Of a stretch of DNA of 51,641 nucleotides, positions 1 through 10,102 are shown piece after piece. The stretch lies in the NCBI GenBank assembly GCA_004431415.1, contig QPMI01000215.1, positions 1 through 51,641 on the forward strand, read 5' to 3'. The notes beneath the pieces are model-generated. The model was not told where the DNA came from. It ran no database searches and saw only the letters and a list, made by a program, of their open reading frames with translations. The position numbers and the translations under genes were made by a program. The DNA comes from Cyanophora paradoxa. Its lineage: Eukaryota > Glaucocystophyceae > Cyanophorales > Cyanophoraceae. Within the stretch, counting starts at the first letter, position 1; each line of letters opens with the position of its first letter.

Positions 1-1452
1 GCTGCAGCTGGAGCCCGGGGCTGCAGCTGGAGCCGAGCGGGCGGCAGGCGTTTTTGAACGTGATTCTCGCGGTGGCGGATGCGGGTGACGAGGTTGTCGT
101 CTTCCGCCCCACCTACTTCAGCGCGCCCCGCCCGCCACGGCCGCTCCCCGCCGGCCCGCCCGGGCCCCTCTGACGGTGCTCCCGCAGACCACATGATGGC
201 CCTCCAGATGACCGGCACCGTCCGCCCCGCCCCGCCCCGCCGCGCGGGCGGCCTCGGGGGTGTCCGAGTCGACGTCAGACGGCTGTGGTGGCGCCGTGCA
301 AGGGGGAGCTGGACGGGAGCGGGGACCTGCTGCCGGCGGTGGACGCCGTCCCTTTCTCGCCCCGCACCCGCGCCGTCGCCGTCGTCTCCCCCAACAACCC
401 CACCGGTGCCCCCGCCCTCCCCGCCTCGCCCCCCGCGCCTCCCCGCCGGCCGCGCGAGCCGCGCCCCCGGCAGGCGTCGTCGTCCCGCCGGAGGACCTGC
501 AGCGTCTCGCCGACGAGTGCCGGCGCCGCGGCGTCTGGCTCATTTGGTGCGCACCGCTCCGCCCCGCCGGCCGCGCGCGGTGAACGTTGACGGGGCGCGG
601 GGGCGGGGTACGGGGCGCAGCGACGAGACGTACGAGCAGTTCCTCTTCGAGGGGTCCGTGCACCGGAGCCCGCGGGGCCCGAACGTCATCAACCTCCACT
701 CCTTCTCCAAGGCCTACGGCATGGCCGGCTGGCGGGTCGGCTACATCGCGTACCCCGGCGGCGAGGCCGGCCGCGCCCTCGGCGAGCAGATGCTCAAGGT
801 CCAGGTCCGCGCGACCGGCCCCCGGCCCCCGCGCTCCTCCGAGGGCGAGGGGGCAGGACACGGTGCCGATCTGCGCGTCGGGCCCCGGCCAGCGCCTCGC
901 CCTCCGCTGCCTCACCGAGGCGGGCCCCGCGTGGGTGCCCCGTGCCCCCCGCCTCCGCCTGCGCGCGCCGCGGCGGCCTGAGGCGCGGCAGGTGGCGAAG
1001 CGGGTGGCGGCGCTGGAGCGCCAGCGCGCCCTCGTCTCGCACGCCGTCTCCCCCCTCTACCCCCCGCGCCGCCCGCCCCAGGGCACGGGTGCGGCGTCTG
1101 CCCCCCGCGCCGCGGGCGGGCGCTGAGGCGGGGCCAGGGGCGCTGTACTTCTTCGTGGCGCTGCCGAAGGGGGGCGGCCGGGACGACGACCACGCCTGCA
1201 CCCGCTGGCTCGTCTCCCAGCACCACATCATCACCCTCCCCGGCTACGCTTCGGCTCGCCCCCCCCCCCCCCCCCCCCCCCCCCGCCCCGCGCGCTCCCG
1301 TATGCCTCTCTCTGAGGGGGCGGGCAGGGATGCCGGGGCACGTTCGGATCAGCTACGCGAACCTGGACGAGGGGGACAGCGAGGAGGCGAGCGAGAAGCT
1401 GCACACCGCCCTCGCCGCCCTCGCCTCCTCCCCGACTGCCCCCTGGCTGTAG
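1..1452 (+). CDS. Class I PLP-dependent aminotransferase, 3' part
   Basis: Fold-type I aminotransferase (aspartate/aromatic/alanine type), which transfers an amino group between an amino acid and a 2-oxo acid using pyridoxal phosphate. The 5' end lies before the window. Spliced exons give, in order, a VADAGDEVVVFRPTYF segment, the SPNNPTG substrate/cofactor motif, an ICDETYEQF segment (Asp that binds the pyridine N), then LHSFSKAYGMAGWRVGY with the Schiff-base Lys, and a C-terminal PGHVRISYANLDE segment typical of the small domain. The stop is TAG at 1450-1452. At least eight short introns are needed; one (121-187) has a GC donor with a normal CAG acceptor, and another contains C26 (1259-1284). 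The last intron has no clean GT donor. Substrate specificity cannot be read from the sequence. The gene converges on the next one with about 107 bp between stops. Confidence 0.9.
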
Positions 1453-1559
1453 CCGCGCACGCCCGCCCCCTCGCAATCTGAGCAGAGGGGAGAGAGCTGC
1501 AGGCCGGCCGAGCTCGACCGCGGACTCGGAGAGCGCGTGCGGGGGCCGCGATGCCGCCA

Positions 1560-2552
1560 TCACCAGCCGATGCCGGCGCCGGGGCTGGAGTCGGAGGGGG
1601 CGCCGGGGGCGGCGGCGGGGCCGCCGCCCTCCTCGTCGTCGCGGTGGAGGAGGTCGCTGACACCCTGCGGGCCGCCCCCGCCCTCGCCCCGCCGGACCCG
1701 CAGCACCGTCAGGTTCGGGTCCGTCGCCGCCATCCACGCGTACCGCGCCGCCGCCGCCATCGCCGCCCCCGACACCAGCAGGAACAGCAGCGACGCGATC
1801 GGCCACCGGAAGACGCACACCAGCTGCCCCCCGCCTCGGAGGGGGCGGGGGCGGGCGGGGCGGGAGGGGCACGGCACCTTCTCGCACTGGAGGTCGCAGA
1901 CGTCCTCTACCTCGAAGTTCTTGCACTCCTTCACGCAGCTCTCGAAGGCCCGCTGCGCGCGGCACTGGTCCGAGAGCGCTGCGCCTGGCATCAGGGCGGG
2001 GGCGGGCCGGGGCGGGGCGGGCCGGGGCGGGGCGGGGGCGGGGGGGCACCACTGGAGCGGCCGAAGACGACGGTGTAAAGGACGAAGAGGGCCTCGATGG
2101 CCGCGCCGGCGCCGGCGATGCCGGCGTAGACGAGCGCCAGCTTCCGGTGGCGCATCGTGATCGCCGTGAGGCCCGCCACGCCCCCGCACAGGCTGAACGC
2201 CCCCGCGATCGGGAAGAAGAAGAGCCCTGCGGCGGCGTTCACTCTTCGCTGGCCAGCCCCGCTGCCGCGGCCCGGCAGAGCGAGCGCGGCGCACCGGGCA
2301 GAGTGAGCCCCAGCAGCGTCCAGCTAAGCCAGTACGAGTACTTCGGCCCCTGCGTAAGCTTCCTGCGTGCGCGCAGCAGCAGCTCGCATGAGTTGTGTGA
2401 GGGGCTCGGCCGCGGGAATCGAAGGCGCTGCGCGTCCCGCTGCTGCCCGCGCACCGCCACTCGACGTTCAAGACGGCGCGCCACGCGTTCTCGACCATCG
2501 CGAGCGCCCCTGGACTCGCCTGGTCCATTGCTCCCGGCGCGGGACCCGTCAT
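1560..2552 (-). CDS. Orphan four-helix membrane protein with Cys-rich loop
   Basis: I do not recognise the family. Starting from the ATG at 2552 (MTGPAPGAMDQASPG), splicing gives a protein with a helix around YSYWLSWTLLGLTLPG, two more around GLFFFPIAGAFSLCGG and AGIAGAGAAIEALFVLY, then a hydrophilic loop with five Cys (SDQCRAQ, ESCVKECKNF, DVCDLQCEK), and a last helix WPIASLLFLLVSGAAM before a polar Gly/Glu-rich tail ending at 1560-1562. Introns are short and GT-AG where I could place them; one contains repeated GGGGC. The Cys pairs suggest disulfides in a lumenal or extracellular loop, which would fit a secretory-pathway or plasma-membrane protein; that is inference. A tetraspan-like fold is possible, but no CCG signature is seen. 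Confidence 0.6.
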   Translation of the reverse strand: MTGPAPGAMDQASPGALAMVENAWRAVLNVEWRCAGSSGTRSAFDSRGRAPHTTHASCCCAHAGSLRRGRSTRTGLAGRCWGSLCPVRRARSAGPRQRGWPAKSERRRRALLLPDRGGVQPVRGRGGPHGDHDAPPEAGARLRRHRRRRRGHRGPLRPLHRRLRPLQWCPPAPAPPRPAPPRPAPALMPGAALSDQCRAQRAFESCVKECKNFEVEDVCDLQCEKVPCPSRPARPRPLRGGGQLVCVFRWPIASLLFLLVSGAAMAAAARYAWMAATDPNLTVLRVRRGEGGGGPQGVSDLLHRDDEEGGGPAAAPGAPSDSSPGAGIGW

Positions 2553-2843
2553 CGTCGGCTCAGGCCTAGGTGCTGCAGCAAATTAGCCGGTTCGGTGGCC
2601 CGAGCGCTCGTCGGACTGGCGCGCGAACCTAACAGGCCGAATTCGAATAGAAAGGTCGCGCAGCCGAAGAATTTGAAGGCAGCAGCCGCTGCTTCAAGTC
2701 CGACGAAACACTGTACTCCCGTCTTATCTCCTCGAACAGCGACAGAGCGGTTGGCCCTTGAACAGAGCGACAGAGCGGTTGGCGAGCTTCAGTGAGGCGG
2801 CAGGGCGTATGGGTGCGCTCGCTTCACGCTCTGCACTGTACAT

Positions 2844-5800
2844 GTGCATCTCTCACACGTACGTTCAGATCACTTCCGAGATCCATTTCAGAACCAGGAG
2901 TCGCTGCCGCCGGGCTTCGAGGCCGCCGCGCCGCCCTCTGCAGCGGCGCTCGCCGCACCGTCTCCGTCCTTCGCGGGCGCGAGCTCAGTCTCTCCGACTC
3001 CGATTACGACTCCGAGCCAGCCTGCAGTCAACCGGAGCCGCGATCCGCGGCTTGCAGCGCTCTCGTCGAGGCCCACCGACCCGCGCGCCAGACCCGCTTC
3101 TTCTCCCGCGCAGCTGCACGCAGCCCCTTCAGAGCCGGCTGCCGCTCAGCACGTTCACTCGCCGGCCGCGGGCCAGCCAAGCACACCGACACCGTGGCCT
3201 CTCCAACAGCACCCGCAGCCGGGCAGCCAGCAACACCCGCAGCCGAGGAGCCAGCTGCACCCCGGCGGACAGCCGCAGCTTGCCAGGGCTGATGAGCAGA
3301 GGGATCCTCGGAAGCTTGCGATGAGCGCTGGGCAAGCCGCTGCGACCGCGCCACCGGTTCCAATTGCTCAGCGTTCTGTCCCCGCGCCATCCGCGCCGCG
3401 CAACCTCTACCCGCCACCCGAGCACCTTCTTACAGCAGCAGCGGGCGTACCTCCTGCCCCGGCTGCGCCGCCGGTTCCAGCCCCCACTCCGCCCGCACCG
3501 CCGGTTCCGGCCCCTGCCGCGGCCGCACCGTCGATCCCGGCGCCCGCTCCTGCTGCGGCGGCTGCACCGGCTGCTCCACCTCGTGCGGCCGCCCCGTCGA
3601 CGGGACCTCCACGTCCCCTGTTCCCGCAAGCCCAGAGGCCTCCCCGCGCCCCGTCGCCCCCGAGCCGCCCCCCCGCGGCGCCGGCCGCGGCGCCCGCCGT
3701 GCAGGCCGCGCCGGTGGCGATCCCTGCTCCCGCGTCCCTCTCACAGACCTCCTCGAGCTCCTCCTCGGGCCCCCCGACCCCTGCCCCGGCCCCCTCCACC
3801 TCGGCCTCCGTCCCCGCTGCAACCCCCTATCAGGCCCCGAATCGCACCAAGTTCCCCACGCCGCGGGTGGCCCTTCGCACCTCTTCCGCCTCCCAGCCGT
3901 CGCCCAGCCCCCCGCTGGCCTCCTCGTCCTCCTCCCCTGCGCCGCCCGCATCTGCACCCTCCTCCTCGTCGGCCCCCGCCGCGGCGTCGCCGCCGCCGGC
4001 AGCGGCGGCGGAGGAGGTGAAGGAAGAGGCCGGCGAGGTGGACGAGGCGGCGGAGGCGGCGGAGCTGGAGGCGGTGGAGCGGCTGCTGCAGGACAGGCTG
4101 ACGGAGCTGCCGGGGGAGGAGTACGTCGCCCTCGCCCGCCGCGTCCTCCCCTGCGTCAGGGAGCAGTTCCACCGCGAAGCCTTCCGCGAGATGCGGCGCG
4201 CCGCCCGCCCGCCCGCCCGCCCGGCCCGCCGCGCTCCGCTGAGGGGGGGCGGGGGCGCAGGGCGCAGCGGCGGCGGTCGCAGGCGGGGACGACGAAGGGG
4301 AAGCGGAAGGTGACGGGGCGGCACGAGGAGGAGGTGAAGGAGGCGCTGCGGTGCCTGGTGCGCTCGGACGAGATGCTGGCCGGGGACCACTCCACCGCCA
4401 AGTTCCTGCGCGAGTGCGCGGGGACGGCCGTGGGCGCCGCCTGCGGCCTCTCCAAGGAGGCCATCATCCGCAAGCTCGAGGAGCTCGAGGCCTGCGAGCC
4501 CGAGCTCTTCTCCGGCCGCGGCAAGAAGCGCGCCGCCCCGCAGCCCGCCCCCAGCGCCCCGCCCCGGCCCCGCCCACGCCCCGCCCCAGCTCCGCCCCGC
4601 CGGCCGCTCCTCCGCGGCGCACGAGGCGAGTAGCCCGCGCGGGGATGCGCCGGGGCCTCGTCGAGCGCCGAGGCGGGGCCGAAGCGGAAGCGAGCGCGGG
4701 GAGCCCTCCGCCGCCGGGCGCCGGCCCCTCGGGCTCCAGCGGCGGCGGCCCCGGGGCCGGCGCGCCGTCCTCCTCTTGGAGCGGGGGGCGGGGCGGGAGC
4801 AGCGGGTGGAGGGGGCGGGGCACCTGGCCGGCCAGTCGCGGCTGGCGCGGGAGGAGAACATGGGGAAGCTGGTGGGGGAGATCCGCCGCGTCTTCGAGAA
4901 GTTCAAGGAGGCCGTCCTCGCGCAGGGCGCCCCCGCCGCCGCCGACCTCCCCCACGCCGCCGACCTCGAGCGCCACTGGACCGACCTCGACCGCGCCCGC
5001 CAGTGCGGCGACTGCGACGGCTTCCAGCGCGCCGCGCACGCCCTCAGCGCCCTCACCGCCCGCGCCGCCGAGGCTGCCGCCAAGCGGGCCGCCGCGGCGG
5101 CCCTCGAGGAAGGGGCGCCGGGCCCGTCGTCGTCGTCGTCGCTGGCGCAGCGGGCGACGCGCTCGTGGCCTGTGCGCGGCCGCCCGGGCACGATGAACGA
5201 CGAGGTGCCTCCGGCCGCGCCCCTCCCCACGGTCCGTCGTGTGACGGGGGCGGGGGCAGGAGTACCTGGTGTGCGAGGACGCGGCGGGGGGCCGGGAGGC
5301 CGTGAGGGTGCCGGCCTTCAACGCGGTGGACGAGGAGCCGTTCCCCGGGGCGCCCGACTTCGAGTACGTCCCCTGCATGGACCTCTGCTGGCTCGAGCAG
5401 AACTGCCCCGAGGCCCTCGAGAACGACAAGGCCCGCCCCGCCTCCTCCCCGCCCCTCCCCGCACGTCTGAGCGGCGGCCCCCGCAGGAGCTCCTGGCGAT
5501 GTCGCAGTGCGAGTGCCACGGGCGGAGCGGGTGCGGGAGCGGGTGCAGCTGCCTCGTCAACGCCGACCTCGTCGTCTTCCGTGCGCCCCGCCCCGCCCCG
5601 CCCCGCCCCGCCCCGCCCCGCCCCGCGGCACGGCCGGCGCCTTTCGACGGGGGCGCGGGGGCAGACCTGCGCGGCTGCGTGCCAAGCGGGGGCGGCAACT
5701 GCTCGCTGCGGTGCGCGGAGAGGCATCCGGAGTTCCGGGCGCCGTACGAGGAGGGCGGGCGGCTGCGGCGCGACGTCGAGTACGTGATGATGCAGGAGTG

Positions 5801-6788
5801 CCAGGCCGGCTGCGCGTGCGTCCGGAGCAACGCCTGCCCGCACCGCGTCGTCGGCCGCTGCCTCAGCCGCAGCCTCCGCGTGCGCCCCTCCCCGCCCTCG
5901 TCCCCCCTCGCTGCCCCCGCCGAGGGCGGGGCAGATCTTCAAGACGCGGGACGGGCGGGGCTGGGGCGTGCGGGCCGACGAGGACCTGCCGGAGGGCGTC
6001 TTCGTGTGCGAGTACGGCGGCGAGCTCGTCACCAACGCCGAGGCCGAGCGCCGCGTCCGCCCCGCGCCCCGCCCCGCCCCGCCCCGCCCCGCCCACCCCG
6101 CCGCCGGCGCCGAGCCGCGTCGGGGGCCGCGCGCGCAGGCGCGGGAGGAGTACGAGCCTCGGAACCTCTACTATCTGTGGGACCTCGACTACGCGGGGGA
6201 GGCAAAGTGCGCCCCGGGCGCCCCCCGCCCCGCGGGCCCCGCGCCCCGCCCCGCTTCTCTGACCGCCGCCGCGCGGCAGGTTCGTGATCGACGCGACGCG
6301 CAAGGGGAACGTGGGCCGCTTCATCAACCACTCCTGCGAGCCGAACCTGTGCATGCAGAAGGTGCGCGTGGCGGGCCGCGGGCCGGGCGCCGGCGGCGGG
6401 CCGACGGGGCGGGGCGGGGCGGGGCGGCAGGTGCTGGTCGACTCGATGGACGTGCTGCGCGCCCGCCTCGCGTTCTTCACGAGCCGGCCCATCCGCCGCG
6501 GCGAGGAGCTCACGGCGCGCCCCGGCCCCACCCCCCCCCCCCCCCCCCAACCGCGCCTGACGCGCCGGCGCAGATCGACTACGACCCACCGCAGCAGGGC
6601 GCGCGGCGCCAGGGGCGCAGCAAGAAGCACAAGCGCGAGGGCGCCAACTACAAGGCGCGCCTCGCTAGCGCCCGCTCCGGCGGCGAGGCATTTCCCTGAC
6701 GCCCTCCTCTCCGGCGCAGATGCCCTGCCGATGCGGTGCGGAGCGGTGCCGCAAGTACCTCTTCCGCATCACGCAGGAGGACGTCTAG
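2844..6788 (+). CDS. SET-domain histone lysine methyltransferase, SUV39 class
   Basis: Nuclear protein lysine methyltransferase using S-adenosylmethionine; SUV39-class enzymes usually act on histone H3 Lys9. The N-terminal half (about 2844-4010) is Pro/Ala/Ser-rich low complexity, followed by acidic and helical segments (exons around 4010-4190, 4310-4540 and 4830-5230). The pre-SET region (about 5263-5850) opens with [11 protein letters not shown] and has clustered Cys ([36 protein letters not shown]). The SET domain (about 5935-6595) has [19 protein letters not shown], then [16 protein letters not shown] (NHSCxPN cofactor/knot motif) and GEELTIDYD. The post-SET tail [15 protein letters not shown] supplies the CxC zinc ligands; TAG at 6786-6788. 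All catalytic landmarks are present. The start is uncertain, since frames are open upstream to about 2758, and the N-terminal part could in principle be a separate gene. Introns carry (CCCCG)n runs. Confidence 0.88.
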
Positions 6789-6909
6789 CCTCGTACGAGT
6801 AGGCCGGGCCCTCGCCCCCGGGCCCCGATCGCGTGTTCGCATGCGCTGTGAATTGATGAAACAAAACAAAACTGTCCTGCACTACACCAAACTGCCGCGG
6901 GGAATACCG

Positions 6910-8267
6910 TTACTTCTCCTTCTTGGCGGCGGCTTTCGCCCGCGTGGGGGTGGTCGCCCGCTTTTGCAGCACCACGTTGGTGCCCTGCGGTGGCGGCGAC
7001 TAAGAGGCTGGCTGCCAGCGGCGCCACGCGGATCGGGTCGCAGACGGACCTGGAGCCACTCGTTGTTGACGGCGTCCGCCTTGCTGCTGGTGCCCATCTC
7101 CACCTTGCGCGCCTTGCCGCCACCCGTCGCGCGGCCGATCTTCTGCTCGCCGCCCGCCGTGAGCGGTCTGCGAGGGCGGCAGGGGACGAGCGGCCGGGCG
7201 GCAGCGGACCTTCTTCGTCGCGGACGACATCGCCTTCCAGACGATGAAGAGAACAAGGGACACAAAAGCGGCGATCAGGACGTACAGGAACCAGCTGCGA
7301 GGCGGATGAGCCGCGAGGCAAGGCGGGGCACGGGGCGGCAGGCGCCGCGCACGTCTTGCTGTCGAACTCGGTGGTCGCCTCGACGATGTCGATGGTGGAG
7401 TTGAAGAAAGTGCTGGCGAACTTCTCGCCCTCCTGCGCACGGAGTGCATGAGGGAAAAGGAAAAGGAAGCGCGAGGAGCCGGGAGCAGGGCCTCACAAGG
7501 TCCTCGTAGAAGACGGTGGCGGCGATGACGAAGTCGCGCGGGTCGAGGTTCGGGTTCGGGGAGAACATGTAAGAGAAAGTGCCCTGCTCGCCAGCCGGGA
7601 CCACGCGGTTGTAGGCGATGCCAGTGTACTGCAGGCGACAAGTCAGAACGGGTTCCGCGGGCTTCGCGCTCGCGCGCGGAACGCTAGTTGCACGCGCATT
7701 CTCAACAAAGATGCCGAAGTCGTGGGGAGCGTTGAGGGAGGCCATGATGAAGCTAACGTTCAGCGCCTTGTCGCCCGTGTTCGCAAAGGCGCAGAGGAGC
7801 TTCACGACCTCTCCGGCGGCCATCTCTGCGCGAGTGCCGCGACAAACATGTCAATGATCTGGACGGGCGGATTCCAGCCCGCGCGGGCGCCGGCAGGCGG
7901 GTGCAGAGCGCCGATGGCTCACTCTTGTCGGCGTGCTCCGGAAGCACGAAGCCGGTTAGCACGTTAGGGTTCGGAGGAGGAAGGTTGGTGAGAGGGTGTG
8001 CGTAGGCCTCTTCCTTCTCCTGGAGCGCGGTGGTGGTCGAGCCGGCGGCCGCGGCGGCGGCGGCGGCGTCGGCCGCCTCTCCATCGCCAGCCTCGCCAGC
8101 CGCGAGCACTGTGCAACGCGACGGCGTTCGTCAGAGGTTTGGCGCGCCGCGCTCGAAACCTGACCCTGGCGACCGGCGGCAGCGCCCCAAGCCGTCTAAC
8201 AACGTTGCTCACCGGCGTGCGGGACCAGCAGCCCGAACAGGAACAGCGCGGCAACCCAGGCCTTCAT
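6910..8267 (-). CDS. SSR1: Translocon-associated protein alpha (TRAP-alpha/SSR1)
   Basis: Subunit of the TRAP complex, which associates with the Sec61 channel in the ER membrane and assists protein translocation and folding. The ATG at 8267 opens a signal peptide (MKAWVAALFLFGLLVPHAG), followed by a short acidic/Ala-rich lumenal stretch. The lumenal beta-sandwich region contains VKLLCAFANTGDKALNVSF, AGEQGTFSYMFSPNPNLDP and DFVIAATVFYEDL. One membrane span follows (WFLYVLIAAFVSLVLFIVW), then the family's cytosolic motif KVEMGTSSKADAVNNEWLQ. The last exon ends AKAAAKKEK with stop at 6910-6912; the basic KKxx-like end fits ER residence. Length and layout match animal and plant TRAP-alpha, with a shorter acidic N-terminal segment. 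The gene converges with the SET gene, whose stop is about 120 bp away. Confidence 0.9.
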
Positions 8268-8655
8268 TTTCGAGCTGTACCCTCTGACGCCGTCCGAGCG
8301 GTACCCCTCGAGCTTCGTGCTACTGCAGCCGCAGTACTAGTGCAGCAGCAGCTGCATGCGTAGGCCGTCGATCTAAGCCACGTGCGCATGTTCTCCGTTT
8401 CTCCGCCCGCCGTTGAACATGCGGACCCAACTTAAAGCGTGCCCCGGGAGCCGCCGCGGCGAGCCGCTGGCACGCGGCCTGCAGCGCTGTATGCGCAGCT
8501 GCAGCTGTGCCATCCAATCATAAAATATTGAATGACAATGTGCCCCGGCGGAGACCCTCATCAGACTAGATGGGGACAGGAGGCCTTAGGGCCCTGCAGG
8601 ATCCCAACGTTAACGGAGCCGCGCGAAGAGGCCGGGTGTTGCTGGCGCATGGCGC
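8268..8655. promoter_or_regulatory. Spacer upstream of SSR1, downstream of peroxiredoxin
   Basis: No coding region is supported in these 388 bp. The strip at about 8511-8531 is AT-rich against its surroundings and includes ATCCAATCA, a CCAAT-box-like element, beside AAATATT; read on the minus strand it sits upstream of SSR1. Short palindromes (CTGCAG/GCAGCTGC) occur nearby. Promoter function is an inference from position only. Confidence 0.3.
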
Positions 8656-10071
8656 TCAGAACTGCTTGAGAATCTTGAGGGACTCGGCGACGTGGTCCTG
8701 CCGGCCCCGCCCTCAGGGCGCCGCCGAGGGGAGGCGAGGGCGGGGGGCGGGGACCTGGAACTTGAAGGCGCTGTCGAAGACGAGGCGGACGGTGCCCTCC
8801 TTGTCGATCACGTAGCTGCCCCGCGAGCCAGGCGTCGGCCCACGCGCCCCGCGGGCCCCGGGCGGCGGGCGGCGCACGTCACGCGGCCGGGCAGCATGCC
8901 GAACATCGCGCCGGGGACCTGCGGGGGGGCGGGGCATCAGCTCCAGCGGCGGCGTGTGGCGAGGGGCGGCGGGGGCCGGGCGTGCGCACGTTGAACGCCT
9001 TGCGGACGGAGCCGGTGGTGTCTGGGGCGCGGCGGCGGCTCAGCGACTCCCTTTTCAAGAGGGGTGCGAGGGCGGGCGGACCGGCGAGGAGCGGGAAGTT
9101 GAGGTTGTACTTCGAGGCGAAGGTCTTGTGGGAAGAGGCAGAGTCCGAGGAAATGCCGAGCACTGAAAGACGGAATTCAGGCGCCGAGCCACTGGCGTCG
9201 GCCGCCACAGGGGCGGCGGGGCGTACCGACGGTGTCGGCGGACGCGAACTGCTCATAGCTGTCGCGGAACGCGCAGGCCTGCGTGCCAGAATCGGCTCAG
9301 CCAACAGAATGCGCGAGCAAGTGCAAGCTGGAGCCGGACCTCCGCGGTGCAGCCGGGGGTGTCGTCCTGTTCGCAGGGACTCTAAGCGCGCGAGAACGGA
9401 CGTACGCGAAAAAATCAAGCGAACGAGCCTTGGGGTAGAAGAAGAGCACGATGTTCTTCTTGCCCTTGAAGTCGGCAAGCGAGACCTGCACAGCCACGTA
9501 GACGGCGGCGAGCGTTAGCTTGCTAGGCTCCCATCTGCACCGCGTCCAATTCGCCATGGGCGCCCTCGCACCGTGTTGCCGTTCTGGTCCTGTGGTGCGA
9601 GCAGTGTCAGCGCGCTATGCAGGCTCGAACGATTTCTGCGTAAAACCGGGAGCGCGCGTGCGGACTATATGGTTTAGCTATAACAAGTTGAGCACGAACC
9701 GGCAGCGAGAACTCGGGGGCCTTCTCGTTGACCTATGGAGAGAACAGTGTCAAATGGATGAGCGAGCTGCTCAGACCCCTGCTGCAAACTGCACGTGCAA
9801 CACTAGGAAAACCGCTGGTTCTGGTTATGGGGCGGCGGGGGCGCACGGAAACAGCCTTGATAGTCGTCGAGACGAACTGGCGCACGGGAGCCGGAGTCGG
9901 ACGGCGGGCCGCCGCGGCGAACCGGGTCGTCGCGTCGTAAGCGAAACTAGCCACGCGGCGCTCGACCACGCTCTGAATCTTGGGCGCCGCCGCTGAGCAC
10001 ACGGCGCCGCTTGTCCGAGTGACGCTAACGGCGCGGAACGGGGCTGCGGGGATGCCTGCGACGAACGCCAT
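8656..10071 (-). CDS. Peroxiredoxin Q/BCP type, probably plastid-targeted
   Basis: Thiol peroxidase reducing H2O2 and organic peroxides with electrons from thioredoxin; PrxQ in photosynthetic eukaryotes is in the plastid. The ATG at 10071 opens a presequence rich in Ala/Arg/Ser (MAFVAGIPAAPFRAVSVTR) before the mature start IKVNEKAPEFSLPDQNG. The peroxidatic Cys is in DDTPGCTAEAC, with the resolving Cys five residues later (C-x4-C), typical of PrxQ. Downstream come SYEQFASADTVG, VLGISSDSASSHKTFA, NLNFPLLADTTGSVRKAFNV, GAMFGMLPGRVTYVIDKEG and a final helix ending ESLKILKQF (stop 8656-8658). At least two introns (9733-9855 and 9367-9428) start with GC and end with AG at phase 0, fixed by this highly conserved protein; others are GT-AG. 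It is divergent from TOP6B with almost no spacer. The plastid location is inferred from the presequence. Confidence 0.9.
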
Positions 10072-10102
10072 TTTTCTTCGTGAACTGAGGGGTAGATGTT
10101 TA
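10072..10102. promoter_or_regulatory. 31-bp gap between divergent start codons
   Basis: The inferred start codons of peroxiredoxin Q (minus strand, 10071) and TOP6B (plus strand, 10103) are separated by 31 bp. The 5' UTRs and core promoters of the pair must therefore overlap each other or lie inside the partner's first exon, unless one start is misplaced. No TATA box is visible in the gap. Confidence 0.45.

Noticed and set aside
8656-10071. Separate small plus-strand genes over the peroxiredoxin locus
   Set aside because: These plus ORFs lack motifs, while the minus strand reconstructs a complete PrxQ with both catalytic cysteines.
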